The position numbers and the translations under genes were made by a program. From Sporosarcina sp. FSL W8-0480 (GTDB lineage Bacteria > Bacillota > Bacilli > Bacillales_A > Planococcaceae), in contig NZ_CP150166.1 in the NCBI RefSeq assembly GCF_037963765.1, positions 2,239,501 through 2,303,500 on the forward strand: a stretch of DNA of 64,000 nt. Reading direction: 5' to 3'. A model generated the notes under the pieces. The model did not search any database. It had not been told where the DNA came from and was given only the letters and a program-made list of their open reading frames with translations. Shown here one piece after another: positions 33,147 through 41,720 of the stretch; the stretch's first letter is position 1; the number at the start of each line of letters is the position of its first letter.

Positions 33147-34079
33147 TCAATGTTGTCCTTCTTCAAATTCCGGTTCAAGTCGTTTCATGAATTCATCGGC
33201 AGCGCTATAGCCTTGCTGTTGCAAATACCAATTATTCGCCGCAGCTTCAATCAAGCCTGCTACGTCTCTTCCAGGTTGCAATTGTATTTGAATATGCGGA
33301 ATTGGGACATCCATATACGTCTTGAATTTTTCATCCAGTTCAAGTTCATTATTCAATGCATTTTCCTGCCACTCCGTCAATTCGATATCAAGTGCGATCC
33401 GGCTTTCCTCCTGAAATGCCGCCCGGCCATAAAGTCGAACGACGTTCAATAACCCGATGCTTCGTAGTGCAAGGAATTCTTTATTCTTTTGGTTATGTGT
33501 ACCTAAAAGTGTCTGCGGACTTAGTTTTTTCAATACGACGATATCATCGGCAATCAGTCGATGCCCTCTACCGATCAATATATGTGCAGTCTCACTTTTC
33601 CCAACTCCTGATTTGCCGCGCAATAAAATTCCGATCCCCGCAACGTTGACGCATACTCCATGAACCGCAATCTCAGGTGCCATCATCTTTGTAACATACG
33701 CGTCCAATTTGGCACTCAACTCAGACATCGAATCATGTGACCGTAAAACAGGTATATGCTTCTTTGTACAGTAACGCAATAGCCCAAGCGGTTCTTCCTG
33801 ATTGGAGGTGATAATAATACACGGCGGGTCATATTGGACAATATTGGCGATGCGCAACTTGCACTCCTCGTCTGATAACGTATGCAAATAATTAATTTCA
33901 TTTTTTCCAAGGATTTGTACATGTTCTGTAGCGATGAAATCGAACTTATCCATGAATTCTAATCCCGGCCTTCTCACTTTTGTCTTTTTTAATACTCTAT
34001 TTAATTGGTCATGACCTACTAACACTTCCAACTTAAACAGTCTCACGATATCCATAATCGTAACCGTTTTCATTCCCAC
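33147..34079 (-). CDS. HprK-like kinase/phosphorylase, divergent paralog
   Basis: A 310-residue HPr kinase/phosphorylase homolog: N-terminal DRTGG-like domain (1-130) and C-terminal kinase domain. His140 (IAVHGV), the P-loop RGKSGVGKSETA (154-165), and D178/D179 (HRLIADDIV) are kept. The family signature, normally L-E-I-R-G-L-G, reads LALRSIG (203-209), so the Glu and first Gly are lost, while Arg206 and the later PGR (269-271) remain. HprK phosphorylates HPr at Ser46 for carbon control. The canonical gene usually sits next to lgt; this one is next to DUF2785. I read it as a paralog with altered activity. Confidence 0.85.
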   Translation of the reverse strand: MGMKTVTIMDIVRLFKLEVLVGHDQLNRVLKKTKVRRPGLEFMDKFDFIATEHVQILGKNEINYLHTLSDEECKLRIANIVQYDPPCIIITSNQEEPLGLLRYCTKKHIPVLRSHDSMSELSAKLDAYVTKMMAPEIAVHGVCVNVAGIGILLRGKSGVGKSETAHILIGRGHRLIADDIVVLKKLSPQTLLGTHNQKNKEFLALRSIGLLNVVRLYGRAAFQEESRIALDIELTEWQENALNNELELDEKFKTYMDVPIPHIQIQLQPGRDVAGLIEAAANNWYLQQQGYSAADEFMKRLEPEFEEGQH

Positions 34080-34203
34080 ACTTCCCTGCTCATATAATTT
34101 GCAATTAGTATAACATGGAAAGGAATAATTTAGCTTATTCTACATAGTTATTTACATGTTTTTAGTGGTTCGGTTAAGACTACGAAGGAAAGGAGGGGAA
34201 AAG

Positions 34204-34485
34204 ATGGCAAGAAAAAATAAAATTTTAGTACCTGAGGCACGTGAACAACTGGACCAATTAAAAGCGGATGTCATGCGGGCTAAAGGATACGATGTTGATA
34301 GCAGACGTCCGGATGCGGTTAAATATGAGGTCGCGAAGGAATTAGGGATTCCGTTATCAGACGGTTATAACGGAAAATTGACTTCTGAGCAAGCTGGAAA
34401 GATCGGTGGCCCAATTGGGGGCAATATGGTGAAAGAAATGGTGAGATTGGCACAGAAACAAATGGCGAAAAACGAGCGGTTGTGA
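34204..34485 (+). CDS. Alpha/beta-type small acid-soluble spore protein
   Basis: A 93-residue DNA-binding spore protein. Both family segments are visible: YEVAKELGIPLSDGYNGKLT, with the spore protease recognition region, and GKIGGPIGGNMVKEMVRLAQ. It is longer than the usual 60-75 residues because of an insert MRAKGYDVDSRRPDAV between the helices. The ATG at 34204 follows AAAGGAGGGG; the frame open upstream to 34156 is not used. The last codons and stop fall inside the first unit of a 20-bp repeat array. Sigma-G promoters are expected upstream, but I could not identify one with confidence. Confidence 0.92.
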   Translation: MARKNKILVPEAREQLDQLKADVMRAKGYDVDSRRPDAVKYEVAKELGIPLSDGYNGKLTSEQAGKIGGPIGGNMVKEMVRLAQKQMAKNERL

Positions 34486-34610
34486 GGATAAACGAGCGGA
34501 TTCGCGATTAAACGAGCGCTTTTCGAAATTAACGAGCGCATTTACGATTAAACGAGCGCTTTTCGGCATTAACGAGCGGATTTACGATTAAACGAGCGCG
34601 TGCCTATAAC
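34471..34610. repeat. Seven-unit 20-bp phased tandem repeat
   Basis: AACGAGCG begins at 34471, 34491, 34511, 34531, 34551, 34571 and 34591, exactly 20 bases apart. The other twelve bases of each unit alternate between an (A/G/C)ATTTNCGATTA type (units 2, 4, 6) and a CTTTTCG--ATT type (units 3, 5), giving a 40-base higher period. The first unit encodes the C-terminus and stop of the spore protein. There are no unique spacers, so it is not CRISPR. A terminator follows at 34618. Confidence 0.92.
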
Positions 34611-34617
34611 TCCAATG

Positions 34618-34648
34618 AAAATAGCTGTCGCGAAGACAGCTATTTTTT
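34618..34648. terminator. Bidirectional terminator, ssp and SDR gene
   Basis: AAAATAGCTGTC (34618-34629) pairs with GACAGCTATTTT (34635-34646) followed by TT. It overlaps the stop region of the converging SDR gene. Confidence 0.9.
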
Positions 34649-35395
34649 CATGAAATATTTCCGTCCAAGCTTTTCAACTAATCCCGGCGCTACTGAATAA
34701 AGTTTACTTGTCAACCCCATAAGCCCTGGTAGATTGACTTCCCGAACAGGCTTTTCAATTGTTTTCAAGACTGCTTCCGCTACAGTATCTACATGCAATA
34801 AATGCTTACCTAATGATGACCTATACTTCCCCGTCCGATCCGCTCCATCAATGAAAGGTGTGTCAATCGGTCCCGGATGAATGACACTGACATCAATTCC
34901 GAAATCAGCAACTTCCATGCGCAACGCGTTTGTATAACCGATCAATGCATGCTTTGTCGCTGCATATACAGACGCTTTCGGCGTCGCCACCTTGCCAGCC
35001 TGGGAACCGATGTAGATAAGATGGCCATTCCCACGTTCCATCATTTGCGGCAAGATATGTTTGGTTAAGACAACCGGAGCTATTACATTCGTTTCCATCA
35101 TAGCGCGGATTGATTGCTCGGGCATTAAGTGGGCTGCCTCGAATAAACCGACACCAGCGGAAAAAATGACAATATCTGGTGAACCAATTTTATCCAATAC
35201 CCTTTCCATTTCCTCCATGTTCGTCACATCTGCCGGAATGGCTTCTGCCCCTTCGTTTTGCAATTCCCATAATTTATCCGGAGCCCTTCCCGTGCCAATT
35301 ACTGTAAAATTATCTGTGTCCGCCAGTAAGCGCATTGTCACTGCAAAACCGACTCCGCTTGTTGCACCTGTTATCAAAACTTTACGCTTGGTCAT
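34640..35395 (-). CDS. Short-chain dehydrogenase/reductase (YqjQ-like)
   Basis: A 251-residue SDR. The NAD(P) motif TGATSGVG is at about residues 9-16, and the catalytic Ser and Tyr-x-x-x-Lys are in GSQAGKVATPKASVYAATKHA. The ATG at 35395 overlaps the end of the MBL gene by 14 bases; a longer frame to 35467 is shadowed by that gene. In B. subtilis the yqjP (MBL) and yqjQ (SDR) genes are neighbours in the same order near proI, which this arrangement matches. Substrate unknown. Confidence 0.88.
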   Translation of the reverse strand: MTKRKVLITGATSGVGFAVTMRLLADTDNFTVIGTGRAPDKLWELQNEGAEAIPADVTNMEEMERVLDKIGSPDIVIFSAGVGLFEAAHLMPEQSIRAMMETNVIAPVVLTKHILPQMMERGNGHLIYIGSQAGKVATPKASVYAATKHALIGYTNALRMEVADFGIDVSVIHPGPIDTPFIDGADRTGKYRSSLGKHLLHVDTVAEAVLKTIEKPVREVNLPGLMGLTSKLYSVAPGLVEKLGRKYFMKK

Positions 35396-36326
35396 AATAC
35401 AAGATGCCGCCTTCTCCGAGAGTTTCCCGAATAAGCCCTTTTGACAATAAATAATCCACTTGTCCAATCGTTTCAGACAAAGTGAGTCCTAATTCCTTTT
35501 CATACACAGCCGGGAACAATTGCTTCGTAAGCTCATAAATCGTTTTACTTCCTTCACTCAGCATGCCATGTATTTTCATCGCTCGTTCATGCTGTTTTTG
35601 TAGTCTTGTTTCGATTAAGGCATGAACATTACGCACTTCATTCCCATGCCCTCCATATACCACGTCAATTGGAAGATCTAATAAACGTGTCAATGAGGCA
35701 TTGTATTGCAACATCGATTTTGGTCGATCCGCTTTCGGATTTGCAGGTGGTTCAATCAATGGATTGGAAGATACTTTTTCTAAAACAAGATCCCCTCCAA
35801 TCATTTCACCCGTCTTCTCGTTAAATAATGCAATATGACTTTGTGCGTGTCCAAGTGTTTCCATTACAACCCAGTTAGGATGCCCCGTCCATTCATCGCC
35901 TTCCCCAATTGTTCGATTCAGTGTCCGTTCCCCCATCAACCTAATTGGACGTTTCATCTTTTCAATCCAATTGAATTTGGACTCCGGTACTCCTTCTTCT
36001 TTTAAGCACTTTAGGTAAAAGCTATCATGATACTTCATGAACTCCGCATCTCTTTTTAACCAAAGATCATTATATGGATGACCGATAACTTCTGCCTTGT
36101 CAAAGGCGTCCATCCAACCTGCATGATCAGGATGATGGTGGGTTAGAATTACCTGTTCTATATCTTTGAATGTATAGCCTATCTCTTTCAATCCTTGTTT
36201 TAATGCTTCATAAGCATCTGGCGTTTTTGGTCCGGCATCGACAAGTGATAGCGCATCTCCTTTTACGACAAATGCATTTACATCGCCAACCGCGAATGGT
36301 GTTGGAATTGCAATTTTATGTATCAT
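35382..36326 (-). CDS. MBL-fold metallo-hydrolase (YqjP-like)
   Basis: A 314-residue metallo-beta-lactamase-fold hydrolase. The metal-binding motif THHHPDHAGWMD is at about residues 61-72, with later ligands in ETLGHAQSHIALF, GGDLVLEK and VYGGHGNEV. A C-terminal winged-helix-like region (about 250-314) is common to the YqjP/LACTB2 group. The start is the ATG at 36326 behind GAAGGAGTT, six codons inside the longest frame. Substrate unknown; coupled to the SDR gene by overlap. Confidence 0.9.
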   Translation of the reverse strand: MIHKIAIPTPFAVGDVNAFVVKGDALSLVDAGPKTPDAYEALKQGLKEIGYTFKDIEQVILTHHHPDHAGWMDAFDKAEVIGHPYNDLWLKRDAEFMKYHDSFYLKCLKEEGVPESKFNWIEKMKRPIRLMGERTLNRTIGEGDEWTGHPNWVVMETLGHAQSHIALFNEKTGEMIGGDLVLEKVSSNPLIEPPANPKADRPKSMLQYNASLTRLLDLPIDVVYGGHGNEVRNVHALIETRLQKQHERAMKIHGMLSEGSKTIYELTKQLFPAVYEKELGLTLSETIGQVDYLLSKGLIRETLGEGGILYYDQA

Positions 36327-36483
36327 ATTTAGTAACTCCTTCATATAACAAAAGATTTTATAATAATGAATAGGTATTCAGTCTATTCTACCTCTTTCGG
36401 AAACCTATGTCACCCCTTGAAACTTTCAAGTTCCTAATACGTATATGATATAATAACCATAACTTTTTTCGAGGGGGATCGAT

Positions 36484-37626
36484 ATGGGATTTTTTAATTT
36501 TTTCAAGAGCCAATTTATCGAAGTCATAGAATGGACAGACCAAAGTTCTAATACAATGGTATATCGTTTTCCAGTGCAAAATAATGAAATCAAAATGGGG
36601 GCAAGCCTGATTGTCAGAGAATCGCAAGTCGCGATTTTTGTGAATGAAGGGGAAATCGCTGATGTATTCACCCCTGGCCACCATGTTTTATATACGCAGA
36701 ACATGCCCATTCTAACAAAACTCAAGTCTTGGAAAACTGGATTCAATTCCCCTTTTAAGGCGGAAGTCTATTTTATTAATACAAAGCAATTCATCGACCA
36801 AAAATGGGGAACTTCAAATCCTATTATGATGCGTGATCCCGATTTCGGGATGATTCGCTTACGTGGTTACGGAATTTATTCTTACAGAGTATCAGAACCG
36901 GTCGTCTTTCTTAAAGAGTTATTCGGAACAAATGCCTCATATGATACAAGCAGCATCGAAAGCCATTTGAAAAAGATGGTCCTGTCAGGGTTGACGGATC
37001 TTTTTGCAGAATCGCAAATCCCGGCACTCGATCTTGCCATGCATTATGACGAACTTAGCACGGAAGGCAAAGAAAAGATGCAGGAGCGTTTTGCAAAATT
37101 CGGTTTTGAAATCACTTCCTTATATATTGAGAATTTGTCATTACCGAAAGAAGTCGAGCAAGCGATGGATAAGCGGACGACAATGGGTGTACTTGGAAAT
37201 ATGAATACGTATACGCAATACCAAGCTGCTGAAGCAATACGGGATGCGGCGCAAAACGAAGGTGGAGGGATGGCTGCAACAGGTGCTGGCATTGGTGCCG
37301 GTGCCGCAATTGGTAATATAATGGCCAATGCATTCAATCAAAACCAGCAACAACCTACCCCCTCTGCTGACCAAGAAAAAATGCCTTGTCCTCATTGCCA
37401 GGCCCAAATTAGAACGACAGCAAAATTCTGTCCCGAATGCGGGAATTCCGTACAGCAAAAAAAGGTTCCATGCATTAGTTGTAAAGTTGAAATTAATGAA
37501 GGATCAAAGTTTTGCGGTGAATGCGGAACTAAACAAGTAACCGAGAAAAAATGCAATGCTTGTGGTGCGGTAAATGGGCCTACTGCCAAGTTTTGCGGCG
37601 ATTGTGGAGAGGGACTTGAAAGTTAA
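36484..37626 (+). CDS. ydjI: SPFH-domain protein with three zinc ribbons (YdjI-like)
   Basis: A 380-residue protein. The SPFH/virion-core-like domain covers about residues 10-250 (with ANMGVL-type linker YIENLSLPKEVEQAMDKR), then a Gly/Ala-rich hinge (AATGAGIGAGAAIG) and three C-terminal zinc ribbons: CPHC...CPEC, CISC...CGEC and CNAC...CGDC. In B. subtilis YdjI acts with YdjG/H and PspA in membrane stress. Here it is paired with a YdjG-like gene 15 bases downstream, but no pspA or ydjH is seen. RBS GAGGGGG. Confidence 0.88.
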   Translation: MGFFNFFKSQFIEVIEWTDQSSNTMVYRFPVQNNEIKMGASLIVRESQVAIFVNEGEIADVFTPGHHVLYTQNMPILTKLKSWKTGFNSPFKAEVYFINTKQFIDQKWGTSNPIMMRDPDFGMIRLRGYGIYSYRVSEPVVFLKELFGTNASYDTSSIESHLKKMVLSGLTDLFAESQIPALDLAMHYDELSTEGKEKMQERFAKFGFEITSLYIENLSLPKEVEQAMDKRTTMGVLGNMNTYTQYQAAEAIRDAAQNEGGGMAATGAGIGAGAAIGNIMANAFNQNQQQPTPSADQEKMPCPHCQAQIRTTAKFCPECGNSVQQKKVPCISCKVEINEGSKFCGECGTKQVTEKKCNACGAVNGPTAKFCGDCGEGLES

Positions 37627-37640
37627 AGAGGTGAAGCTGT

Positions 37641-38765
37641 GTGACTAAATTGGGTAATTCCGATGACTTCATGGATGAAAATATTACCGAAGATACCGAA
37701 GTGAACCAGTGCACCTCTTGCGGTGGGAATGCAGTTTATGACCCCACTACAAGGGGATTGAAATGCCCTTTTTGCGGTACCGAAGTGGAAATCGAGGCTA
37801 CCCGAGAAAATACGACCGAGCATGATTATTTGGATGCTCTTGATAAGGCTGATCATAGCTGGGGAGATGAAAAAAGGGTATTCAAATGTGACAGCTGTGG
37901 CGCGGAGACATTATTGGATAAAGATAAAGTGGCGGATTTCTGTACATTTTGCGGGTCTTCCCATATAACGGTAACCGAAAACGATGCTGGCATAAAACCA
38001 GCCCTTGTCATTCCTTTTCAAATTTCAAAAGACGAGGCCGTAAATAAATTCAAGAAATGGATAACAAAACGATATTTCGCTCCTTCAAAATTAAAACATA
38101 ATTATGAATTACAAAAGATAAACGGTACTTACATTCCCTATTGGACATTCGATTCCGACACTGATTCCGATTACATTGTTAAAATCGGAACCTACTACTA
38201 CGTAACGGAAACTCGGACTGTACATCGTGATGGTAAGACCGAGCAGATTACAGAACAGGTCCGAAAGATCAGATGGCGTACAAAGCGCGGCACTTATCAA
38301 AAGTTCTACGATGATGTCCTTGTAAAGGCTTCAAAAAATGTTGCATCAGGATTGATTGACAAGGTTGAGCCTTTCCAACTATCCAGCCTTCTTGATTACC
38401 GTACGGAGTATCTTTCAGGTTTTCTTGCTGAACGGTATTCGATTTCTCTGAAGAGCGGTTGGTATTCAGCAAGGGACATAATTGACTCACGAATCCGAAA
38501 CGGAATTCTTCGTAAGGAAACCGGTGATGAGGTTCGGATTGTTAATGTGAAAACAAATTATGATGGCATCACATTTAAGCATATTTTACTGCCAATCTGG
38601 ATTTCTTCATTTAATTATAATAATAAGGTTTACCGCTTTTTAGTAAATGGTCAAACTGGTAAGGTTAGCGGTCATGCTCCTGTCAGCGTATGGAAAATTT
38701 TAATAATAGTGGCTTTGTTGGCAATTGTAGTTGGCGTTATTTACTTTTTTCAAGATTATATGTGA
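37641..38765 (+). CDS. ydjG: Zinc-ribbon membrane protein (YdjG-like)
   Basis: A 374-residue protein with two N-terminal TFIIB-type zinc ribbons (CTSCGGNAVYDPTTRGLKC..CPFCG at about 22-48, CDSCGAETLL..CTFCG at about 80-105), a soluble beta-rich middle, and one C-terminal membrane helix (about 352-372). GTG start behind AGAGGTGAAG. With the upstream YdjI-like gene it forms the core of the ydjG-ydjH-ydjI module, thought to tether PspA-type stress proteins to the membrane. Confidence 0.87.
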   Translation: MTKLGNSDDFMDENITEDTEVNQCTSCGGNAVYDPTTRGLKCPFCGTEVEIEATRENTTEHDYLDALDKADHSWGDEKRVFKCDSCGAETLLDKDKVADFCTFCGSSHITVTENDAGIKPALVIPFQISKDEAVNKFKKWITKRYFAPSKLKHNYELQKINGTYIPYWTFDSDTDSDYIVKIGTYYYVTETRTVHRDGKTEQITEQVRKIRWRTKRGTYQKFYDDVLVKASKNVASGLIDKVEPFQLSSLLDYRTEYLSGFLAERYSISLKSGWYSARDIIDSRIRNGILRKETGDEVRIVNVKTNYDGITFKHILLPIWISSFNYNNKVYRFLVNGQTGKVSGHAPVSVWKILIIVALLAIVVGVIYFFQDYM

Positions 38766-38792
38766 GCCATGATATTCGAAGGGACTGAGATA

Positions 38793-39623
38793 ATGGGAAA
38801 AATCGTATTTGTAGGCGCAGGTTCAATGGCAGAAGCGATAATAGCCGGAATTGTGGATTGTGGCGTAATGTCTCCGGATGATATATATGTCATGAATAAG
38901 TCGGATGACGAACGGCTCCACTATATGCAACAAACGTATGGAGTATCTATTCTCTGTCCCGAGCGAAAGGCATTACATGAAGCAGATCTTGTCGTACTCG
39001 CAACAAAGCCAAAAGATATCTACCAGGCTATGAAAGATATTGTAGATGAGTTAAATGAAAAGTCTGCTGTATTGTCAGTAATTGCCGGTGTCCCAATCTC
39101 GACAATTGAAAAAGGGCTTGGAAAACGTCCTATTGCACGTTCGATGCCGAATACATCTGCTACAATCGGAAAATCAGCAACTGGTGTGTCATGGAATAGT
39201 GCGATTGATGCACAACTACAAGATCGAATCGTAGAACTGTTATCATCGATTGGAATTGTAAAGCAAGTGAATGAGGATCAATTACATGCGGTAACAGCTT
39301 TGTCAGGTAGCGGACCAGCATATGTGTATTATATGGTAGAGGCTTTGGAAGAAGCTGCGGTTGAAGAAGGCTTGTCAAAAGAAGTTGCTCGGGAATTAGT
39401 TATCCAGACTTTTGTTGGAGCTGCAGCGATGTTGAAACAAAAAGGTGAAGAGCCTGCATTGCTGCGGAAGAATGTAACAAGTCCTAACGGAACAACAGAG
39501 GCTGGCATTAAGGCACTTGAAAGGAATTCTTTTAAAAGAATAATTGCGGAATGCGTTCATAGTGCTGAAATCCGCTCACGGGAATTAGGGTACCTTTCCT
39601 CTCCTGCCCCAAAGAAAGAGTAG
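38793..39623 (+). CDS. proI: Pyrroline-5-carboxylate reductase
   Basis: A 276-residue P5C reductase, last step of proline synthesis with NADPH. The Rossmann start is KIVFVGAGSMAEAIIAG, and the C-terminal family signature region has VTALSGSGPAYVYYMVEALE and LRKNVTSPNGTTEAGIKAL. The ATG at 38793 is chosen (GGGACTGAG before it); an in-frame ATG at 38769 adds eight non-family residues. The position next to namA and rnz matches B. subtilis proI (yqjO). Confidence 0.92.
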   Translation: MGKIVFVGAGSMAEAIIAGIVDCGVMSPDDIYVMNKSDDERLHYMQQTYGVSILCPERKALHEADLVVLATKPKDIYQAMKDIVDELNEKSAVLSVIAGVPISTIEKGLGKRPIARSMPNTSATIGKSATGVSWNSAIDAQLQDRIVELLSSIGIVKQVNEDQLHAVTALSGSGPAYVYYMVEALEEAAVEEGLSKEVARELVIQTFVGAAAMLKQKGEEPALLRKNVTSPNGTTEAGIKALERNSFKRIIAECVHSAEIRSRELGYLSSPAPKKE

Positions 39624-39693
39624 AGCAAACAAAACGCTTTTTGTCAGGCGGTTTGTTATACTTTGGTTATTGTAGCTGTTAGGAGGAAAGTAA

Positions 39694-40713
39694 ATGGCAA
39701 AATTATTTTCACCGTATTCAATACGTGGTGTGGAGTTCAAAAATCGTATCGTTATGGCACCTATGTGCATGTACTCTTCTCATAATATGGACGGTAAAGT
39801 AGAAGATTGGCATAAAACACATTACGCAACTCGCGCTGTCGGACAAGTCGGTTTGATAATCGTCGAAGCGACAGCAGTTTTACCTGAAGGTCGCATTTCT
39901 GCCCAGGATTTAGGAATTTGGAGTGATGACCATCTTGAAGGACTTTCTGAAATTGTACGTCTTATGAAACAGCATGGTGCAAAGACAGGAATCCAACTTG
40001 CTCATGCCGGTCGGAAAGCGACTGTAGATGGTGACATTTATGCGCCAAGTGCTATCCGATTCAATGAACAATATAAAACTCCTGTTGAAATGACAGTTGA
40101 AGATATTAAAACAGTAGTCAATGCGTTTAAAGATGGTGCAATCCGAGCGAAGAAAGCCGGTTTTGATGTGATTGAATTGCATGGCGCACATGGTTATTTG
40201 ATCAATGAATTTCTTTCCCCTCTTTCAAATAAGCGAGACGATGCATATGGTGGTTCATCCGAAAACCGCTACCGCATCTTACGAGAAATTATTGATGCAG
40301 TCCGTTCGGTTTGGGATGGCCCGTTATTCGTACGAATTTCTGCTGAGGATTATGTAGAAGGTGGTATGTCTCCAACTCTTTACATAGAGATGGTGAATTG
40401 GATGAAAACACAAGGCGTTGACTTAATAGATGTGAGTTCTGGCGCTGTTGTTCCAGCCAAAATTGACGCTTACCCTGGGTATCAAGTACCTTACTCTGAA
40501 GAAATTAAAAAGGGTGCTAAAATTGCAACTGGGGCAGTCGGATTAATAACAACTGGAATTCAAGCGGAAGAAATTTTGAAAAACGACCGTGCCGATTTAG
40601 TCTTGTTAGCCCGTGAATTGTTGAGGAATCCATACTGGGCGTATTCAGCCGCAATGGAATTGGGTGTAGAGATTGAGTCGCCTGTTCAATACAAACGAGG
40701 CTGGATTTTTTAG
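39694..40713 (+). CDS. namA: NADPH dehydrogenase NamA (old yellow enzyme)
   Basis: A 339-residue FMN-dependent ene reductase close to B. subtilis YqjM. The active-site pieces are visible: VMAPMCMYS (with the FMN-near Cys), [29 protein letters not shown] and the C-terminal RELLRNPYW with the arginine-finger region. It reduces alkenes of alpha,beta-unsaturated carbonyls and responds to oxidative stress in Bacillus. Strong RBS (TTAGGAGG). A weak hairpin (AACAAAACGC..GGCGGTTTGTT) between proI and namA could partly end the proI transcript. Confidence 0.94.
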   Translation: MAKLFSPYSIRGVEFKNRIVMAPMCMYSSHNMDGKVEDWHKTHYATRAVGQVGLIIVEATAVLPEGRISAQDLGIWSDDHLEGLSEIVRLMKQHGAKTGIQLAHAGRKATVDGDIYAPSAIRFNEQYKTPVEMTVEDIKTVVNAFKDGAIRAKKAGFDVIELHGAHGYLINEFLSPLSNKRDDAYGGSSENRYRILREIIDAVRSVWDGPLFVRISAEDYVEGGMSPTLYIEMVNWMKTQGVDLIDVSSGAVVPAKIDAYPGYQVPYSEEIKKGAKIATGAVGLITTGIQAEEILKNDRADLVLLARELLRNPYWAYSAAMELGVEIESPVQYKRGWIF

Positions 40714-40731
40714 GTTTACAAAATAGCAAAG

Positions 40732-40773
40732 AGCTGTCGCGGTCATTTTATGACTGGGCGACAGCTTATTTTT
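40732..40773. terminator. Bidirectional terminator, namA and rnz
   Basis: AGCTGTCGC (40732-40740) pairs with GCGACAGCT (40758-40766), extended inside by GGTCAT/ATGACT, followed by T7. It overlaps the rnz stop. Confidence 0.9.
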
Positions 40774-41704
40774 TTATCAGTTGCTCGTCTTTCCATTCAA
40801 ACTGGCTGAAATCATCAGCGATATGAAGATTTGGAAAGATTGCGGTGCCTTGTTCCTTTAATTTCATGAGATCACTTGGCATGAACCGCGCACTGATATG
40901 ATTTGCGATTAAAGCCCTAACATTAGCCTCTTTTGCAGTCCTTGCTGCATCTGCGATTGTTGAATGCCCATATTCATTCGCAAGCTCACCTGTTTCACTA
41001 TCAAAAGTCGCTTCATGAACTAAAATGTCTGCGTCTGTTGCCAACTCAAGTGCAGCTTCACAATATCGCGTATCTCCAAGGATTGTTATCGTAAAGCCTT
41101 TTTGCGGAGCGCCTGTTACATCTTGGCTATAAACAAATTGTCCATTTTCTAACTGAATATCTTCCCCGTCTTTTAACTTTTTTAATAAAGGTCCTTTCGG
41201 CACACCTGCCTCAACCGCTTTTTCAATCAACAATTTACCAGGCAGTGGCTTTTGTTCAATCCTGAAACCAAAACATTCAATCACATGTTCAAGTTCCTTC
41301 GTCGTGATTTTAAATTGATCATCCTCAAAAAGGATGCTTGAGTCGATTTCCTTTATAGTTACTGGATAGGTCAAATGGGTTTTTGTAATTCTAAGTGAAG
41401 TGGTGATCCATTCTTTTATCCCGACTGGGCCATAAATGGTCAATTCTTCTTCTCCACCTAAAAACGATCGAGAACCAAGGAAGCCCGGCAAGCCGAAAAT
41501 ATGATCTCCGTGTAAATGGGTGATGAAAATCTTATTGATTTTCCTTGGTTTAATTGAGGTTCTAAGCAACTGATGCTGGGTCGCTTCACCGCAATCAAAC
41601 ATCCAGTAGCCTTCCTGTTCAGCAGAAAGATTCAGGATCAATGAAGACGTATTGCGTAACTTGGAGGGCATGCCTGCGCCCGTCCCCAAAAAAAAGATTT
41701 CCAT
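40766..41704 (-). CDS. rnz: Ribonuclease Z (tRNA 3' endonuclease)
   Basis: A 312-residue zinc-dependent endonuclease that trims the 3' trailers of tRNA precursors lacking CCA. The metal motif THLHGDHIFGLPGF is at about residues 61-74, with further ligands in LGDTRYC, ILVHEATF and YGHSTIADAA. The ATG at 41704 follows AGAAGGGAG. The longer frame to 41845 lies inside dinB and is not used. The start is 16 bases after the dinB stop, as in the yqjK region of B. subtilis. Confidence 0.95.
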   Translation of the reverse strand: MEIFFLGTGAGMPSKLRNTSSLILNLSAEQEGYWMFDCGEATQHQLLRTSIKPRKINKIFITHLHGDHIFGLPGFLGSRSFLGGEEELTIYGPVGIKEWITTSLRITKTHLTYPVTIKEIDSSILFEDDQFKITTKELEHVIECFGFRIEQKPLPGKLLIEKAVEAGVPKGPLLKKLKDGEDIQLENGQFVYSQDVTGAPQKGFTITILGDTRYCEAALELATDADILVHEATFDSETGELANEYGHSTIADAARTAKEANVRALIANHISARFMPSDLMKLKEQGTAIFPNLHIADDFSQFEWKDEQLIKK

Positions 41705-41720
41705 CTGAGTCGCTCCCTTC

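Noticed and set aside
34471-34610. CRISPR array
   Set aside because: Units are contiguous 20-mers without unique spacers, and there are no cas genes.
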